From: Saccharospirillum sp.
GTDB lineage: Bacteria > Pseudomonadota > Gammaproteobacteria > Pseudomonadales > Natronospirillaceae
Assembly (NCBI GenBank): GCA_022565595.1
Contig: JAIUML010000011.1
Span: forward strand, 62,001 to 126,000
DNA length: 64,000 bases
Direction of reading: 5' to 3'
In this document: positions 18,789-27,823 of the stretch, one piece after another
Layout: each line of letters begins with the position of its first letter
Position numbering within the stretch: the stretch's first letter is position 1
Position numbers and translations under genes: made by a program
Notes under the pieces: generated by a model
Seen by the model: the letters and a program-made list of their open reading frames with translations, nothing else
Database searches by the model: none
What the model was told of the DNA's origin: nothing

Positions 18789-19687
18789 AAGGCGTACCAG
18801 GCAAACCAGAACGCCACCAGGCTTGGCAAGGCTTCACCCTGATGCTCAATATGAGCACTTCGGTGCTCGCTGTCCCAGACCAGGGTGAAGTCGACACCGC
18901 CGACCTGATCCTCGAACCGTGCCAGCCCATGCTGATCCAGTTCCTCATAGGGGTAGGCCTTGTGCTCATCATTAAAGCTCACGCCCAATACCCACTCCTT
19001 GGTATGCCAGGGTCCCGGGGCACGATTGGCGACTGGAAAGAGGGTGGTCGGTGATGCCTCATAACCGGCGTAAGGGTTGCGCAAATAGTCACGGCGAAAA
19101 CCGGTCTCACGGCTCAGTACATCAGTCTCGGGATGGGCTTCCCGCCATGCCTGCCAGGAGGTGTGTTGCACCGGCAAGATGGTCAATGTCTGGCCCTGTC
19201 TGGGGCCGGAAATGGCCCTGGCCCAGATCTGTGTCCAGAGGCTGTCGGTTTCGCGGTCATAGAGCAGGACATCGCTTTCAAATAAAAGGCCGGACACCCC
19301 AAAACTCGTTGGCTCGCCCTCCACCATACCGTCGAATACCATCCCGGTGTTGCACAGCGGGCAGAAGGTCACAACAACGGGATGACCGTTGAACTCGTCA
19401 TTGACGATTTCATGCCAATTGAGAATGGCAATGGGGTAGGCCCTGGCGATGCCATCAAAATAAAGCCCCATGACACGCTCATCAGGGGCCAGCCATTGCG
19501 CCTCGTCAGCGGCATCAAATTTGGGGTTGTCGATGGCGGGAATGCCATCTTTTGGCGGGCCACCGCGGAGGATCCGTTCGACAGGGATGGACGTCGATGA
19601 CAGGTCAAACCCATTCATCGACTGCGACCAGGCTGCGCTGGCAAGCAGCAGGTTCAGAAAAACAATACAAAATACTTTATGCGCCAT
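18755..19687 (-). CDS. DUF3179 domain-containing secreted protein
   Basis: A 310-residue protein with an N-terminal signal peptide (MAHKVFCIVFLNLLLASAAW, cleavage probably after SAAWSQS). The rest is the DUF3179 domain: YFDGIARAYPIAILNWHEI, then VTFCPLCNTGMVFDG with a CxxC pair, and a repeat of the AYPYEELDQHG pattern further on. The function of the family is unknown; the CxxC motif might bind a metal or a haem-like ligand. The frame is open further upstream, but the signal peptide fixes the start at 19687. Confidence 0.85.
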   Translation of the reverse strand: MAHKVFCIVFLNLLLASAAWSQSMNGFDLSSTSIPVERILRGGPPKDGIPAIDNPKFDAADEAQWLAPDERVMGLYFDGIARAYPIAILNWHEIVNDEFNGHPVVVTFCPLCNTGMVFDGMVEGEPTSFGVSGLLFESDVLLYDRETDSLWTQIWARAISGPRQGQTLTILPVQHTSWQAWREAHPETDVLSRETGFRRDYLRNPYAGYEASPTTLFPVANRAPGPWHTKEWVLGVSFNDEHKAYPYEELDQHGLARFEDQVGGVDFTLVWDSEHRSAHIEHQGEALPSLVAFWFAWYAFYPGTEVFVAP

Positions 19688-19761
19688 GGCAGGCCTCAGC
19701 TTTCGTCCGGGTTCAGAAAGCTTTGACTGAGTCAGGGCTGGAAAGTTTCGTGTTCGACCGG

Positions 19762-19794
19762 CCTTCCAATCGAGCAGGATGCACGATTGGAAGG
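19762..19794. terminator. Hairpin between deaD and the DUF3179 gene
   Basis: A perfect 11-base stem (CCTTCCAATCG at 19762-19772 and CGATTGGAAGG at 19784-19794) with an 11-base loop, just after the helicase stop on the minus strand. There is no T-run on either side, so it is not a canonical intrinsic terminator; it may protect the 3' end of the helicase mRNA or act with Rho. Confidence 0.4.
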
Positions 19795-19808
19795 CTGGTG
19801 CTTGGCGG

Positions 19809-21584
19809 TCAGGCCTTGGGAGCCTTGTTCGGCTTGCTCTTTCTGGCTTTGTCACCGGCTGGTCTTGGCTTGCGCGGCGCGCTGCGGGCGGGGCGCTCGC
19901 TGTCGCCGCTGCCGTCTTCTACCCAGACACGCAGTCCCAGAGGGCGACCCTTGACGCGAGTCTTGCGCAATTGCTCAAAAATTTCCTTGGGCATGCCGTT
20001 GGGCAGATCCACCAGGGTATAGCCTTCGCGAATGCTGATGTTGTTGATGAAGCGACCTTCGATGCCGGCTTCATTGGCGATGGCGCCAACGATATGGCCA
20101 GGCTCCACGCCGTCCTTGCGACCCACATCCAGACGATACTTCTGCGCATCATAATCCAGTGGGCGATCCGATTTGGGGCCACCACTGCGCTCGCGGCGTG
20201 CCGGGCGCTCCTTGCCACCCTCACTGCGTTCACGTGCCGGGCGCGGCTTCGGATCTTCCGGCAACTGCAGGGGTTTGTCCTGCTGCGCCATTTTCGCCAG
20301 TACAGCAGCGAGATCGATCGGATTGAGGTCTTCCTGTTCAACCCAGCCAGTGATCATGGCGCGGAAAAAATCCAGATCCTTGGCGTCCAAATTGTCGATG
20401 ACGGAAGCCTTGAACTGGGCCGCACGGTGTTCGGTCAGTTCATTGGCACTGGGCAAGGGGTAGGGCTTGATCTGGGTTTTGGTAACGCGTTCGATGTCGC
20501 GCAGCAGGCGGCGTTCACGTGGTTTGACGAACATGATGGCGCGGCCACTGCGACCGGCACGACCGGTACGGCCAATGCGGTGCGTGTAGGTCTGTACATC
20601 GCCGGGAATATCCCAGTTGATGACGTGACTGATGCGCTCGACGTCGAGGCCGCGCGCGGCGACATCGGTGGCGATGACCAGATCGAGTTTGCCTTTCTTG
20701 AACTGGTTGATGATGTCTTCACGTTGCTTCTGGGCCACGTCGCCGCTTAGAGCGGTACAGGCATGGCCACGCGCGGCCAGTTTCTCGGCCAGGAACTGAC
20801 ATTCAATTTTGGTGCGCACAAAGAGAATGGCCGCGTTCCAGTCTTCGACTTCCAGAATGCGGGTCAGGGCTTCGAGTTTATCGATACCACCGACATTCCA
20901 GACAAACTGTTCGATCTTGCCCAGGGCTTCCTGACTGGCTTTGATTTCGATACGCACCGGGTCGTTCAGGTACTGGTCCGTCAAACGGCGGACCTCCTTG
21001 ACCATGGTGGCAGAGAACAGGGCGACCTGCTTGGTTTTGGGGGTGTGCTCCAGAATCCAGTCGATGTCCTCGACAAAGCCCATGCGCAGCATTTCGTCCG
21101 CTTCGTCGAGTACCAGATGGCTCAGCTGGCTCAAATCCAGTGAATTGCGACGCAGGTGGTCCATGACACGGCCTGGCGTGCCGACGATGACCTGAGGGTT
21201 CTGCTTCAGACCGCGCAGCTGGTTGCGCATGTCGGCACCGCCATAGATGGGCAGTACATGAAAGCCGGGCAAACCCTTGGCGTAGGCCTGGAAAGCTTCG
21301 GCAACCTGAATGGCCAGCTCCCGCGTTGGGCACAATACCAGGGTTTGCGGCGTCTGCACCTTGTTGCTCATGCGCTGCAGCAATGGCAGAGCAAAAGCAG
21401 CGGTTTTACCGGTGCCTGTCTGTGCCAGGCCAAGCACATTGCGGCCTTCGAGGAGAGCAGGAATCGCCTGCTGCTGAATCGGGGTGGGCGTCTCGTAACC
21501 CAGGTTGTTCAGGGTGCCAACCATGGCCGTGTTGAGGCCCAGTTGTTGAAAATCAGGCGTTGCTTCGGGAGTGGTTTCGGTCAT
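19809..21584 (-). CDS. deaD: DEAD-box ATP-dependent RNA helicase, DeaD/CsdA type
   Basis: A 591-residue RNA helicase that helps ribosome assembly and RNA turnover, especially in the cold. The Q motif (TPTPIQQQAIPAL), Walker A (AQTGTGKTAAF), DEAD box (LVLDEADEML), SAT and HRIGRTGRAGR motifs are all present. The C-terminal part holds a DbpA-like RNA-binding domain (about residues 475-550, with RLDVGRKDGVEPGHIVGAIA) and a basic Lys/Arg/Pro-rich tail. Length is close to E. coli DeaD (about 630). It has a long structured leader, as cold-regulated helicases often do. Confidence 0.93.
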   Translation of the reverse strand: MTETTPEATPDFQQLGLNTAMVGTLNNLGYETPTPIQQQAIPALLEGRNVLGLAQTGTGKTAAFALPLLQRMSNKVQTPQTLVLCPTRELAIQVAEAFQAYAKGLPGFHVLPIYGGADMRNQLRGLKQNPQVIVGTPGRVMDHLRRNSLDLSQLSHLVLDEADEMLRMGFVEDIDWILEHTPKTKQVALFSATMVKEVRRLTDQYLNDPVRIEIKASQEALGKIEQFVWNVGGIDKLEALTRILEVEDWNAAILFVRTKIECQFLAEKLAARGHACTALSGDVAQKQREDIINQFKKGKLDLVIATDVAARGLDVERISHVINWDIPGDVQTYTHRIGRTGRAGRSGRAIMFVKPRERRLLRDIERVTKTQIKPYPLPSANELTEHRAAQFKASVIDNLDAKDLDFFRAMITGWVEQEDLNPIDLAAVLAKMAQQDKPLQLPEDPKPRPARERSEGGKERPARRERSGGPKSDRPLDYDAQKYRLDVGRKDGVEPGHIVGAIANEAGIEGRFINNISIREGYTLVDLPNGMPKEIFEQLRKTRVKGRPLGLRVWVEDGSGDSERPARSAPRKPRPAGDKARKSKPNKAPKA

Positions 21585-21838
21585 CTAAGGTTTCCTTGGG
21601 GCCATTCGCTTCTGGAACGGCCAAAACGGGCGGTTTGATGGACAAGGCATCAAACAACTAAGTCAAAAAAGGAGCCCGTTTCCAACCCATTCGGCCCAAG
21701 GCCGAAAAAACCCTTCACTGTTTTACGAAGGCAACTGAAGCAGGCTCCCAGAATCCGCCTGTCATGCACGGATACTGAAAAGCGGGCGCGGAGTATACAT
21801 GATTGAGAATGGGAAAGAAAAAGGATTGTTCTGCTGCC
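21585..21838 (-). promoter_or_regulatory. Long structured leader region of deaD
   Basis: 254 bases without a gene upstream of the helicase. On the minus strand a T-run is followed by a small perfect hairpin (TCGGCC-TTG-GGCCGA, at 21691-21705), and a larger inverted pair GGAGCC/GGCTCC (about 21671-21676 and 21743-21748) encloses it. Cold-shock genes such as deaD have long regulatory leaders in E. coli; by analogy this may be one. No promoter could be fixed. Confidence 0.35.
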
Positions 21839-22303
21839 TTATTCTCCCCAGAGGTCGTTTTCGTCAACCCAGCGTTGCAGACGGTTTGAACGGTCCTCAA
21901 TGAGGAGCCCAATCTTGTGGCGTTCTTCTATGCGTTCAATGCGAAACTCGGGGTAGTCTTCACCACGTTTCAGCCGCTGAGCGGCATAGGCCCACTTGGC
22001 GGCGAAGTAACGGAGAATGTCGCGCGGCCGGTCACTGAAATTGTTCATGCCAACAATGTCGCAGGGGTGGTCTCCGGCCATGCCATACCAGCCGTCGAAT
22101 CCGGGCGTGCCGACACTGCGAATTTTCCAGATGGAAACGTAAGGCACTTTGGCCCAGAAGGGTTCAGCTTCTATGCCGCCGGTCAGGATGTTGCGCGAGT
22201 CGAAATAGTGTCGCAGATCGCTCTGACGTTCGTTCAGCCACAGCTTGCGGTTGAACCGATTGCGGTAGTCTGGCTGGTGCGTCAAGCGTTTCAGATTAGA
22301 CAT
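21839..22303 (-). CDS. Conserved hypothetical protein (possibly DUF4826-like)
   Basis: A 154-residue soluble protein rich in Arg and Trp. It contains PYVSIWKIRS, then GWYGMAGDHPCDIVG and RPRDILRYFAAKWAYAAQRL, a layout that resembles DUF4826-type proteins as I remember them; this is a weak recognition. No signal peptide or membrane helix is seen. It is a single gene on the minus strand between the HDOD gene and the helicase leader. Function unknown. Confidence 0.7.
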   Translation of the reverse strand: MSNLKRLTHQPDYRNRFNRKLWLNERQSDLRHYFDSRNILTGGIEAEPFWAKVPYVSIWKIRSVGTPGFDGWYGMAGDHPCDIVGMNNFSDRPRDILRYFAAKWAYAAQRLKRGEDYPEFRIERIEERHKIGLLIEDRSNRLQRWVDENDLWGE

Positions 22304-22402
22304 GGCATGGCTTTACATCGTTGCCCTGGGTAGTCCTTTACAGTCCATAAGGCTACAGCAGGTTCCAGCCATATTCCAGTTCGCCAGGCATCCTTCTGAC
22401 GA

Positions 22403-23806
22403 TTATTTAACGCCGTTCTCCAACCCTTGCACAATACCGTCGAGTTGATCGCGGGCATCGACCAGGCCGCGCATCACGTCCTCCACTTCAACTCGATCAA
22501 TATTCAAGCGCGTATAGATGGTCGCATCGAAATCGCCCGGGGCACCCGGTAAAAGGTTGTATTGCTGCAAAAGGTGGTTGGCCAGGTAGACCAGTTGGGC
22601 GTGATCAGCATGGGCACCCATATAATCCGGATCGGATTGATAGCGAATGCCGTAGCAGACTTCGTCCGGCATCTTCCAGCTTTTCATCAAGGAGGATGCG
22701 ATCTGGTCGCCAGTAATGCCGAGCAAGTAATGCTCAATGTGTTGATGACTGATGTGTCTATTGGCTTCAAGCATGCGACAGGTGGCCGAGAAGTGTGGCC
22801 GAAAACCGTGTGCAAGAATAAGAAAGCCAAAGTTGTGTAACAGGCCAGTCAGGTAGACCAACCCAAAACCCGGGCGAAATTCTCTGGGAATCAACGACAG
22901 CAAGGCGCCACTCGCGGCTGCCGTGTACACGGCTCGCTTCCAATAAGGGGCGTAACCTTCAGGGCTGTCCTTGGGGATTTCCAGTGTCTGACCGAGTGAT
23001 AAACCCAGGGCCAGGTTCATGACCAGGTCGTATCCCAGTACGCGTACTATGGCATCCTGAACCGACTTGATTGAACCGGGGGCCGCATAGTAGGACGAGC
23101 TGGCCCAACTGACGACCTGGGCCGCCAGGCTGGGGTCGCGCTCGACAATCCGGCTGAGTTTGCTGATGTCGGCATCGGGGTCAACACGCAAGCGGATGAT
23201 GGCCTGGGCGGTTTCTGGCAACGGCGGGATTTCAAGTGTTTCTTCAAGCCGTTGACGGATGCGCAAAGCGGTAAAATTACTGACCGCGCGGTGAATTTCT
23301 TCCCGGTCGTGATCGAAAAGCGACAACTCGTAGTCCACTGTAATCGGCGGCAGCTCTACACAGATGTCTTCGACACGCGTGGTGTCTTTTTGCTTGATGG
23401 CTTTGATGTCCTGAATCTGAATCAAGCCATCAGGGTTGCCACTGTAGAGGCAGACGTCGTCACTGTTGAACAGGCGCTGGTCGATAAAGGTCTCTGCTTC
23501 GAGCAATTCATCAAAGGCAGGGAAGGTTCGTACCGAGAGGGTCGTCTTGAGCTTGTTCAGTTCGGGTATGGGCAGTGGTTGCAACTGCCGACCGGTAATG
23601 CGACGCACTTTCTCCAGGTCAAGCAAGGTGTCTGAACGGAAAAAGAGTTGCACCAGCCCAAAGCTGTCGCGTAGCAAAGCGACCTCTGCGCGCAGGCGAT
23701 TGTGCACAGACTGGCTGAGTTGATGCGCTATTCCGTGTTTTCTCAGGTGCTGCTTTACCAGAAAGGGCAACTCGGTGCTGTTCGTATCAGGCATCGCATT
23801 GGCCAT
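22403..23806 (-). CDS. HDOD domain signalling protein with N-terminal YbaK-like domain
   Basis: A 467-residue protein. The N-terminal part (about residues 15-160) resembles the YbaK/ProX aminoacyl-tRNA deacylase fold (for example the VRRITGRQLQPLP stretch), and the C-terminal part (about 190-420) is an HDOD domain, including LPPLPETAQAIIRLR-like sequence (here IPPLPETAQAIIRLR) and LTGLLHNFGFLILAH. HDOD proteins are linked to bacterial signalling and often to c-di-GMP; they usually lack the full HD metal site. The same two-domain arrangement is known in Pseudomonas relatives. Role not established. Confidence 0.82.
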   Translation of the reverse strand: MANAMPDTNSTELPFLVKQHLRKHGIAHQLSQSVHNRLRAEVALLRDSFGLVQLFFRSDTLLDLEKVRRITGRQLQPLPIPELNKLKTTLSVRTFPAFDELLEAETFIDQRLFNSDDVCLYSGNPDGLIQIQDIKAIKQKDTTRVEDICVELPPITVDYELSLFDHDREEIHRAVSNFTALRIRQRLEETLEIPPLPETAQAIIRLRVDPDADISKLSRIVERDPSLAAQVVSWASSSYYAAPGSIKSVQDAIVRVLGYDLVMNLALGLSLGQTLEIPKDSPEGYAPYWKRAVYTAAASGALLSLIPREFRPGFGLVYLTGLLHNFGFLILAHGFRPHFSATCRMLEANRHISHQHIEHYLLGITGDQIASSLMKSWKMPDEVCYGIRYQSDPDYMGAHADHAQLVYLANHLLQQYNLLPGAPGDFDATIYTRLNIDRVEVEDVMRGLVDARDQLDGIVQGLENGVK

Positions 23807-23936
23807 GGTTGGCGTTCCTCAGGGAAGACATTAGATAGTTTAGTTCAAGTTACCATGAAAGATAGGCCTGATAACACCGTCCATGTTCACAACCGAACAG
23901 TTTTACCCAGAAAAATGTGTTCGGATTCACATTCAT

Positions 23937-26018
23937 TTATACCTGAGCATAGCGATCGGCATTGAACAGCCACCGGTTCACCAGGGGGCTAATGTGCGAA
24001 GGTTTCTCCCTGACCAGTTTTTGCGCGAGTTCTGGTATGACGGGCAACCAGTTGCGGTCGCGCTCCAGATCGGCCACGCGAAATTGCAGGGCCCCTGTCT
24101 GACGAGTACCCAGAACTTCACCTGGGCCACGCAACTTGAGATCTTCTTCGGCAATAATGAAGCCATCGCTGGTTGAACGCATGACTTCAAGTCGTTGCTT
24201 GCCCTGTGCAGAGAGCGGCGAGCCGAACATCAACAGGCAGTAGCTGTCTGCCGAACCGCGGCCGACTCGGCCACGCAATTGATGCAGTTGAGCAAGGCCC
24301 AGCCGCTCGGGGTTTTCGATAATCATGACCGAGGCATTGGGCACGTCCACACCCACTTCAATGACAGTGGTGGCGACCAGAATATCCAGTTCCGCTGCCT
24401 TGAAGGCTTCCATCAAGCGTGTTTTGTCAGCCGGCTTCATGCGGCCATGCAGCAGGCCGATGCGATGTTGTGGCAACGCTCGATGCAAGGCGTCGGCGGT
24501 TTCTTCCGCGGCCTCTGCCTGCAGTTCTTCGGATTCCTCGATCAGGGTGCAGACCCAGTACACCTGTCGACCATCAGCACAGGCGGCGTCGACACGGCGG
24601 ACTACTGCATCACGACGGTCCTGACTGATCACAGTGGTGACGACTGGCGTGCGGCCCGGTGGCAGTTCATCGATAATGGAGACATCGAGGTCGGCATAGG
24701 CGGTCATGGCCAGGGTTCTGGGAATGGGGGTGGCAGTCATGGTCAACTGGTGTGGCAAGCCCAGAACGGCTTTTTCTTTCAGGGCCAGGCGCTGATGCAC
24801 ACCAAAACGGTGTTGCTCATCAATGATGACCAGCCCCAGCTTGTGGTAGTCGACACCCTGCTGAAACAGGGCGTGGGTGCCCATCAACAATTGAAGGTCA
24901 CCCTGGGCCAGTTGCTGTAACAGGGCGGTGCGCTGCTTCTTGCCAGTCTTGCCGACGAGCAGGCCGGTTGTTACGCCCAAAGGCTCTGCCCAGACACTGA
25001 GCGTGCGGTAATGTTGCTCGGCCAGCAATTCCGTTGGTGCCATCATGGCCACCTGATAGCCGGCCTCAATGGCCTGTAAGGCGGCCATCATGGCCACCAG
25101 GGTTTTACCCGAGCCGACATCCCCCTGCACCAGGCGCAGCATGGGTTGGCTGAGCGCCATGTCTGCCTGAATCTCTCCGACCACTCTCTGTTGAGCGCCG
25201 GTCAGGGTAAAGGGCAACTGTCGCAGTAATTGACTGACCAGAGTGCGACTGGGTGGCAGCGCTGGCGCGCCGAGAGATTGGGTCTTCTGGCGCACCTGCA
25301 TCAGGCTGAGGTGATGTGCCAACAGTTCTTCTACCGCCAGTCGCTGTTGGGCTGGGTGCAGCCCACTGAGCAGGGCATCGGTGTCGCTGCCCGGTTCGGG
25401 GTGGTGCAGGGTGAGCAGGGCATCGGTCAGGGTGGGCAAGCCCCAACCACTGAGCCAATCAGGTGGTAACCATTCCTTTAACCCGCCCTGACGCTTCAAG
25501 GCCGTAATGGCCTGGTCCACCAGGGCACGCAGTCTTAACTGATTGAGCCCTTCGGTGCTGGGGTACAGGGGCGTCAGAGATTGCTCCAGCGGCGGGAAGT
25601 CCTGACTGTCGCTGACCCTGTATTCGGGGTGGTTCATCTCAAGGCCAGTGGCGCCCATCCGCACCTCACCATAACAGCGAATGCGCCGACCCTTTTTCAG
25701 CATGGCTTCCTGGGCACGGCTGAAATGAAACAGGCGCATGGTCATCAGGCCGGAGGCATCGGCTATACGGCAAAGCAGGCTGCGGCGCCGGCCGAAAACC
25801 ACTTGAACCGCTCGAATCTCGCCTTCGATAACGACCGCCATTCCCAGCTTCAATTGAGCAATGGGGGTCAGACGAGTGCGGTTCTGGTACTTGTAGGGCA
25901 GATGAAACAACAGGTCCGATACGAGAGTCAGGCCAATGGCCTGGCACTTCTCGGCCAGTTTGGGACCTATACCCTTGAGCTCGCTGAGCGGTCGGTCCAG
26001 AGCCAATTCAGGCGGCAT
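23937..26018 (-). CDS. recG: ATP-dependent DNA helicase RecG
   Basis: A 693-residue helicase, the same length as E. coli RecG, that remodels stalled replication forks and branched DNA. The N-terminal wedge domain (about residues 1-230) is followed by helicase motifs: GDVGSGKTLVAMM (Walker A), VIIDEQHRFG, TMTATPIPRT and ATTVIEVGVDVPNAS, and by the LHQLRGRVGRG block. The ATG at 26018 was chosen over an in-frame ATG at 26045 because it reduces the overlap with oxyR to 11 bases and matches the family start. oxyR-recG is a known Pseudomonas operon. Confidence 0.95.
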   Translation of the reverse strand: MPPELALDRPLSELKGIGPKLAEKCQAIGLTLVSDLLFHLPYKYQNRTRLTPIAQLKLGMAVVIEGEIRAVQVVFGRRRSLLCRIADASGLMTMRLFHFSRAQEAMLKKGRRIRCYGEVRMGATGLEMNHPEYRVSDSQDFPPLEQSLTPLYPSTEGLNQLRLRALVDQAITALKRQGGLKEWLPPDWLSGWGLPTLTDALLTLHHPEPGSDTDALLSGLHPAQQRLAVEELLAHHLSLMQVRQKTQSLGAPALPPSRTLVSQLLRQLPFTLTGAQQRVVGEIQADMALSQPMLRLVQGDVGSGKTLVAMMAALQAIEAGYQVAMMAPTELLAEQHYRTLSVWAEPLGVTTGLLVGKTGKKQRTALLQQLAQGDLQLLMGTHALFQQGVDYHKLGLVIIDEQHRFGVHQRLALKEKAVLGLPHQLTMTATPIPRTLAMTAYADLDVSIIDELPPGRTPVVTTVISQDRRDAVVRRVDAACADGRQVYWVCTLIEESEELQAEAAEETADALHRALPQHRIGLLHGRMKPADKTRLMEAFKAAELDILVATTVIEVGVDVPNASVMIIENPERLGLAQLHQLRGRVGRGSADSYCLLMFGSPLSAQGKQRLEVMRSTSDGFIIAEEDLKLRGPGEVLGTRQTGALQFRVADLERDRNWLPVIPELAQKLVREKPSHISPLVNRWLFNADRYAQV

Positions 26019-26937
26019 CCGCGCCGATTTTGCATTGACGCACACTGGACTCGATCAAATCGATGGCCTTCGGTCTCGGAAAGCTGGCGCGCCAGGCCAG
26101 CGCAACAGTGCGCCTGGGGGCCTTGCCCTTGAACGGCCTTACCACAACCTGATCGGTGTTGTAGAGGCTCGAGCCGGTGGCGGACTGTGGCAGGATGGTA
26201 ATGCCCAGGTTGGAGGCCACCATATGACGCAGTGTTTCCAGTGAGCTGCCATCGGCCATGGTGCGTATGCGACCTTTGGGATCTCGCGAGGCCGAGGCGA
26301 TGTTTGGACAGGCGAGAAAGATGTTGTCCCGAAAGCAATGGCCCTCGCCGAGCAGCAACAGGGGTTCCTGTATCAAACGTTCGGCAGGTATCGATTTCTC
26401 CTGACTCAGTAAGTGATCACTGGGCAGCAGTATCTCAAAATCCTCATCGAAGAGCGGTTTGGTCAGCACGTCCGGCTCCTTGAACGGCAGCGCTATGATG
26501 ATGGCATCGAGTATGCCGTCGCGCAGGCGTTGGCGGAGGTTGCTGGTGAAATTTTCTTCGATTTCCAGTGGCATGTCCGGCGCCATACGGCGCAACTGAG
26601 GAATGATATGCGGCAAGAGGTAAGGGCCAACGGTGTAGATGACGCCAAGCTTGAGCGGGCTGGACAGTTGATTCTTGCCGGCGTGTGCCAGATCCTCGAT
26701 CTTGTGGCACTCTTCCAGCACTCGTTGTGCCTGCTCGACAATGCGTTGGCCAATGGGGGTGATTTGAACGCCAGTCTTGCCGCGCTCAAAGATGGCGACA
26801 CCGAGACGGTCTTCCAGTTTGCGTATGGCCACACTGAGCGTTGGCTGCGCTACATAGCATCGATCGGCTGCTTTGCCGAAATGACGGTCCTGGGCCAGGG
26901 CAACAATGTAACGTAATTCGGTCAGAGTCATGGTCAT
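26008..26937 (-). CDS. oxyR: Hydrogen-peroxide-sensing regulator OxyR
   Basis: A 309-residue LysR-type regulator. The DNA-binding domain is at the N-terminus (RHFGKAADRCYVAQPTLSVA). The redox pair is visible: Cys201 and Cys210 in GEGHCFRDNIFLAC, nine residues apart as in E. coli Cys199 and Cys208. OxyR forms a disulfide on peroxide stress and activates catalase and peroxidase genes. recG overlaps its 3' end and is probably co-transcribed. It is divergent from the dehydrogenase gene at 27002. Confidence 0.95.
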   Translation of the reverse strand: MTMTLTELRYIVALAQDRHFGKAADRCYVAQPTLSVAIRKLEDRLGVAIFERGKTGVQITPIGQRIVEQAQRVLEECHKIEDLAHAGKNQLSSPLKLGVIYTVGPYLLPHIIPQLRRMAPDMPLEIEENFTSNLRQRLRDGILDAIIIALPFKEPDVLTKPLFDEDFEILLPSDHLLSQEKSIPAERLIQEPLLLLGEGHCFRDNIFLACPNIASASRDPKGRIRTMADGSSLETLRHMVASNLGITILPQSATGSSLYNTDQVVVRPFKGKAPRRTVALAWRASFPRPKAIDLIESSVRQCKIGADAA

Positions 26938-26963
26938 ACTCCATTGGCTGCGGTTGCTATAAA

Positions 26964-26978
26964 CTATCGAAAAGATAA
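26964..26978. promoter_or_regulatory. Possible OxyR half-sites in the oxyR upstream region
   Basis: CTAT at 26964-26967, seven bases, then ATAA at 26975-26978. This matches the central pair of the OxyR consensus (ATAG-N7-CTAT-N7-ATAG-N7-CTAT) with one mismatch; the outer two elements are not recognisable. It lies 27 bases upstream of oxyR, where LysR regulators typically autoregulate. Weak evidence. Confidence 0.25.
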
Positions 26979-27001
26979 TCTTGATACAAGGGGTTAATGG
27001 T

Positions 27002-27811
27002 ATGAGTCAGGTGGTATTGGCCGGTGTTGGGGATTTGAACCGGCGAGTTGCGTGCAGACTGCTGGCGAATGGACAGACTGTGGCCGGATTAAGGCGCAGC
27101 GAGGAAGACCCCGGCCTCGGCTTTGCTCAGCACTCTCTGGATTTGTCTGAGCAGCTCTGGCCGGACACTGGTGCGCAAACCGTGATAGTGGCGTTATCGG
27201 CTCCGGAGCGCACCTCAAACGGTTATTACCGAGGCTATGTAGCGCCCATGCTGTGGCTCAAGCGCAGCCTGGAGCAATGGCAGCACCTGCCGGAACGCAT
27301 CATCGTGGTGGGGTCATCGCGTGTATACGGGGTAGACGATGGTCGAGAGTTGACCGAACACAGCCCCATCGAGCCAGCCGACTGGGCTGGTGAGCGATTG
27401 GCCGAAATGGAGGCGGCCGTTGATGCTCTGCCGGTACAAAGTTGTGTGGCGCGACTGAGCGGAATATACGGCCCAGGGCGGGACTGGTTGAGGCGGATGG
27501 CAAGGGCGGCAACCGAGCGCCCTCCCGAGCGCAACCACTGGACCAATCGCATTCACATCGAGGATGCTGCAGCCGCTCTTGTGCACCTGATGACAGTGGA
27601 AGCCCTGCCCACTCGCATGGTTGTGAGCGATCGCCAGCCAACGCCTTTGTTCGACGTGCTGAATTACTTGCGCGAGCAGGACGGGCTACCTGCACTGGTC
27701 GCACCTGAGGTGGACGGCGGCAAGCGGTTGTTGTCTGATCTTTTGCAGCAGTCGGGTTTTAAATGGCAGTTTCCGGACTACAAAAGCGGTGGCTACAGCG
27801 CCACCGCCTGA
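27002..27811 (+). CDS. NAD(P)-dependent epimerase/dehydratase, YeeZ-like
   Basis: A 269-residue atypical short-chain dehydrogenase with an N-terminal Rossmann motif (LAGVGDLNRRVACRLLANG). The layout resembles E. coli YeeZ: VGSSRVYG in the middle, then GERLAEMEAAV where YeeZ has GRVLEELE, ARLSGIYGPGR and RIHIEDAAAALVHL. The classical YxxxK catalytic pair is not seen in its usual place. The ATG at 27002 follows AAGGGG. The substrate is unknown. An intrinsic terminator for the convergent ppnN gene lies inside its last codons. Confidence 0.8.
   Translation: MSQVVLAGVGDLNRRVACRLLANGQTVAGLRRSEEDPGLGFAQHSLDLSEQLWPDTGAQTVIVALSAPERTSNGYYRGYVAPMLWLKRSLEQWQHLPERIIVVGSSRVYGVDDGRELTEHSPIEPADWAGERLAEMEAAVDALPVQSCVARLSGIYGPGRDWLRRMARAATERPPERNHWTNRIHIEDAAAALVHLMTVEALPTRMVVSDRQPTPLFDVLNYLREQDGLPALVAPEVDGGKRLLSDLLQQSGFKWQFPDYKSGGYSATA
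27782..27807 (-). terminator. Intrinsic terminator of ppnN inside the 3' end of the YeeZ-like gene
   Basis: On the minus strand an 8-base perfect stem (GCGGTGGC and GCCACCGC, 27800-27807 with 27786-27793) with a six-base loop is followed by TTTT (27785-27782). It lies 17 bases past the ppnN stop codon. It overlaps coding sequence of the convergent gene on the plus strand. Confidence 0.65.
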
Positions 27812-27823
27812 GTTGGTTGGCGC

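Noticed and set aside
19762-19794. Intrinsic terminator for the helicase gene
   Set aside because: The stem is perfect but no T-run follows on the relevant strand, so it is listed only as a hairpin with low confidence.
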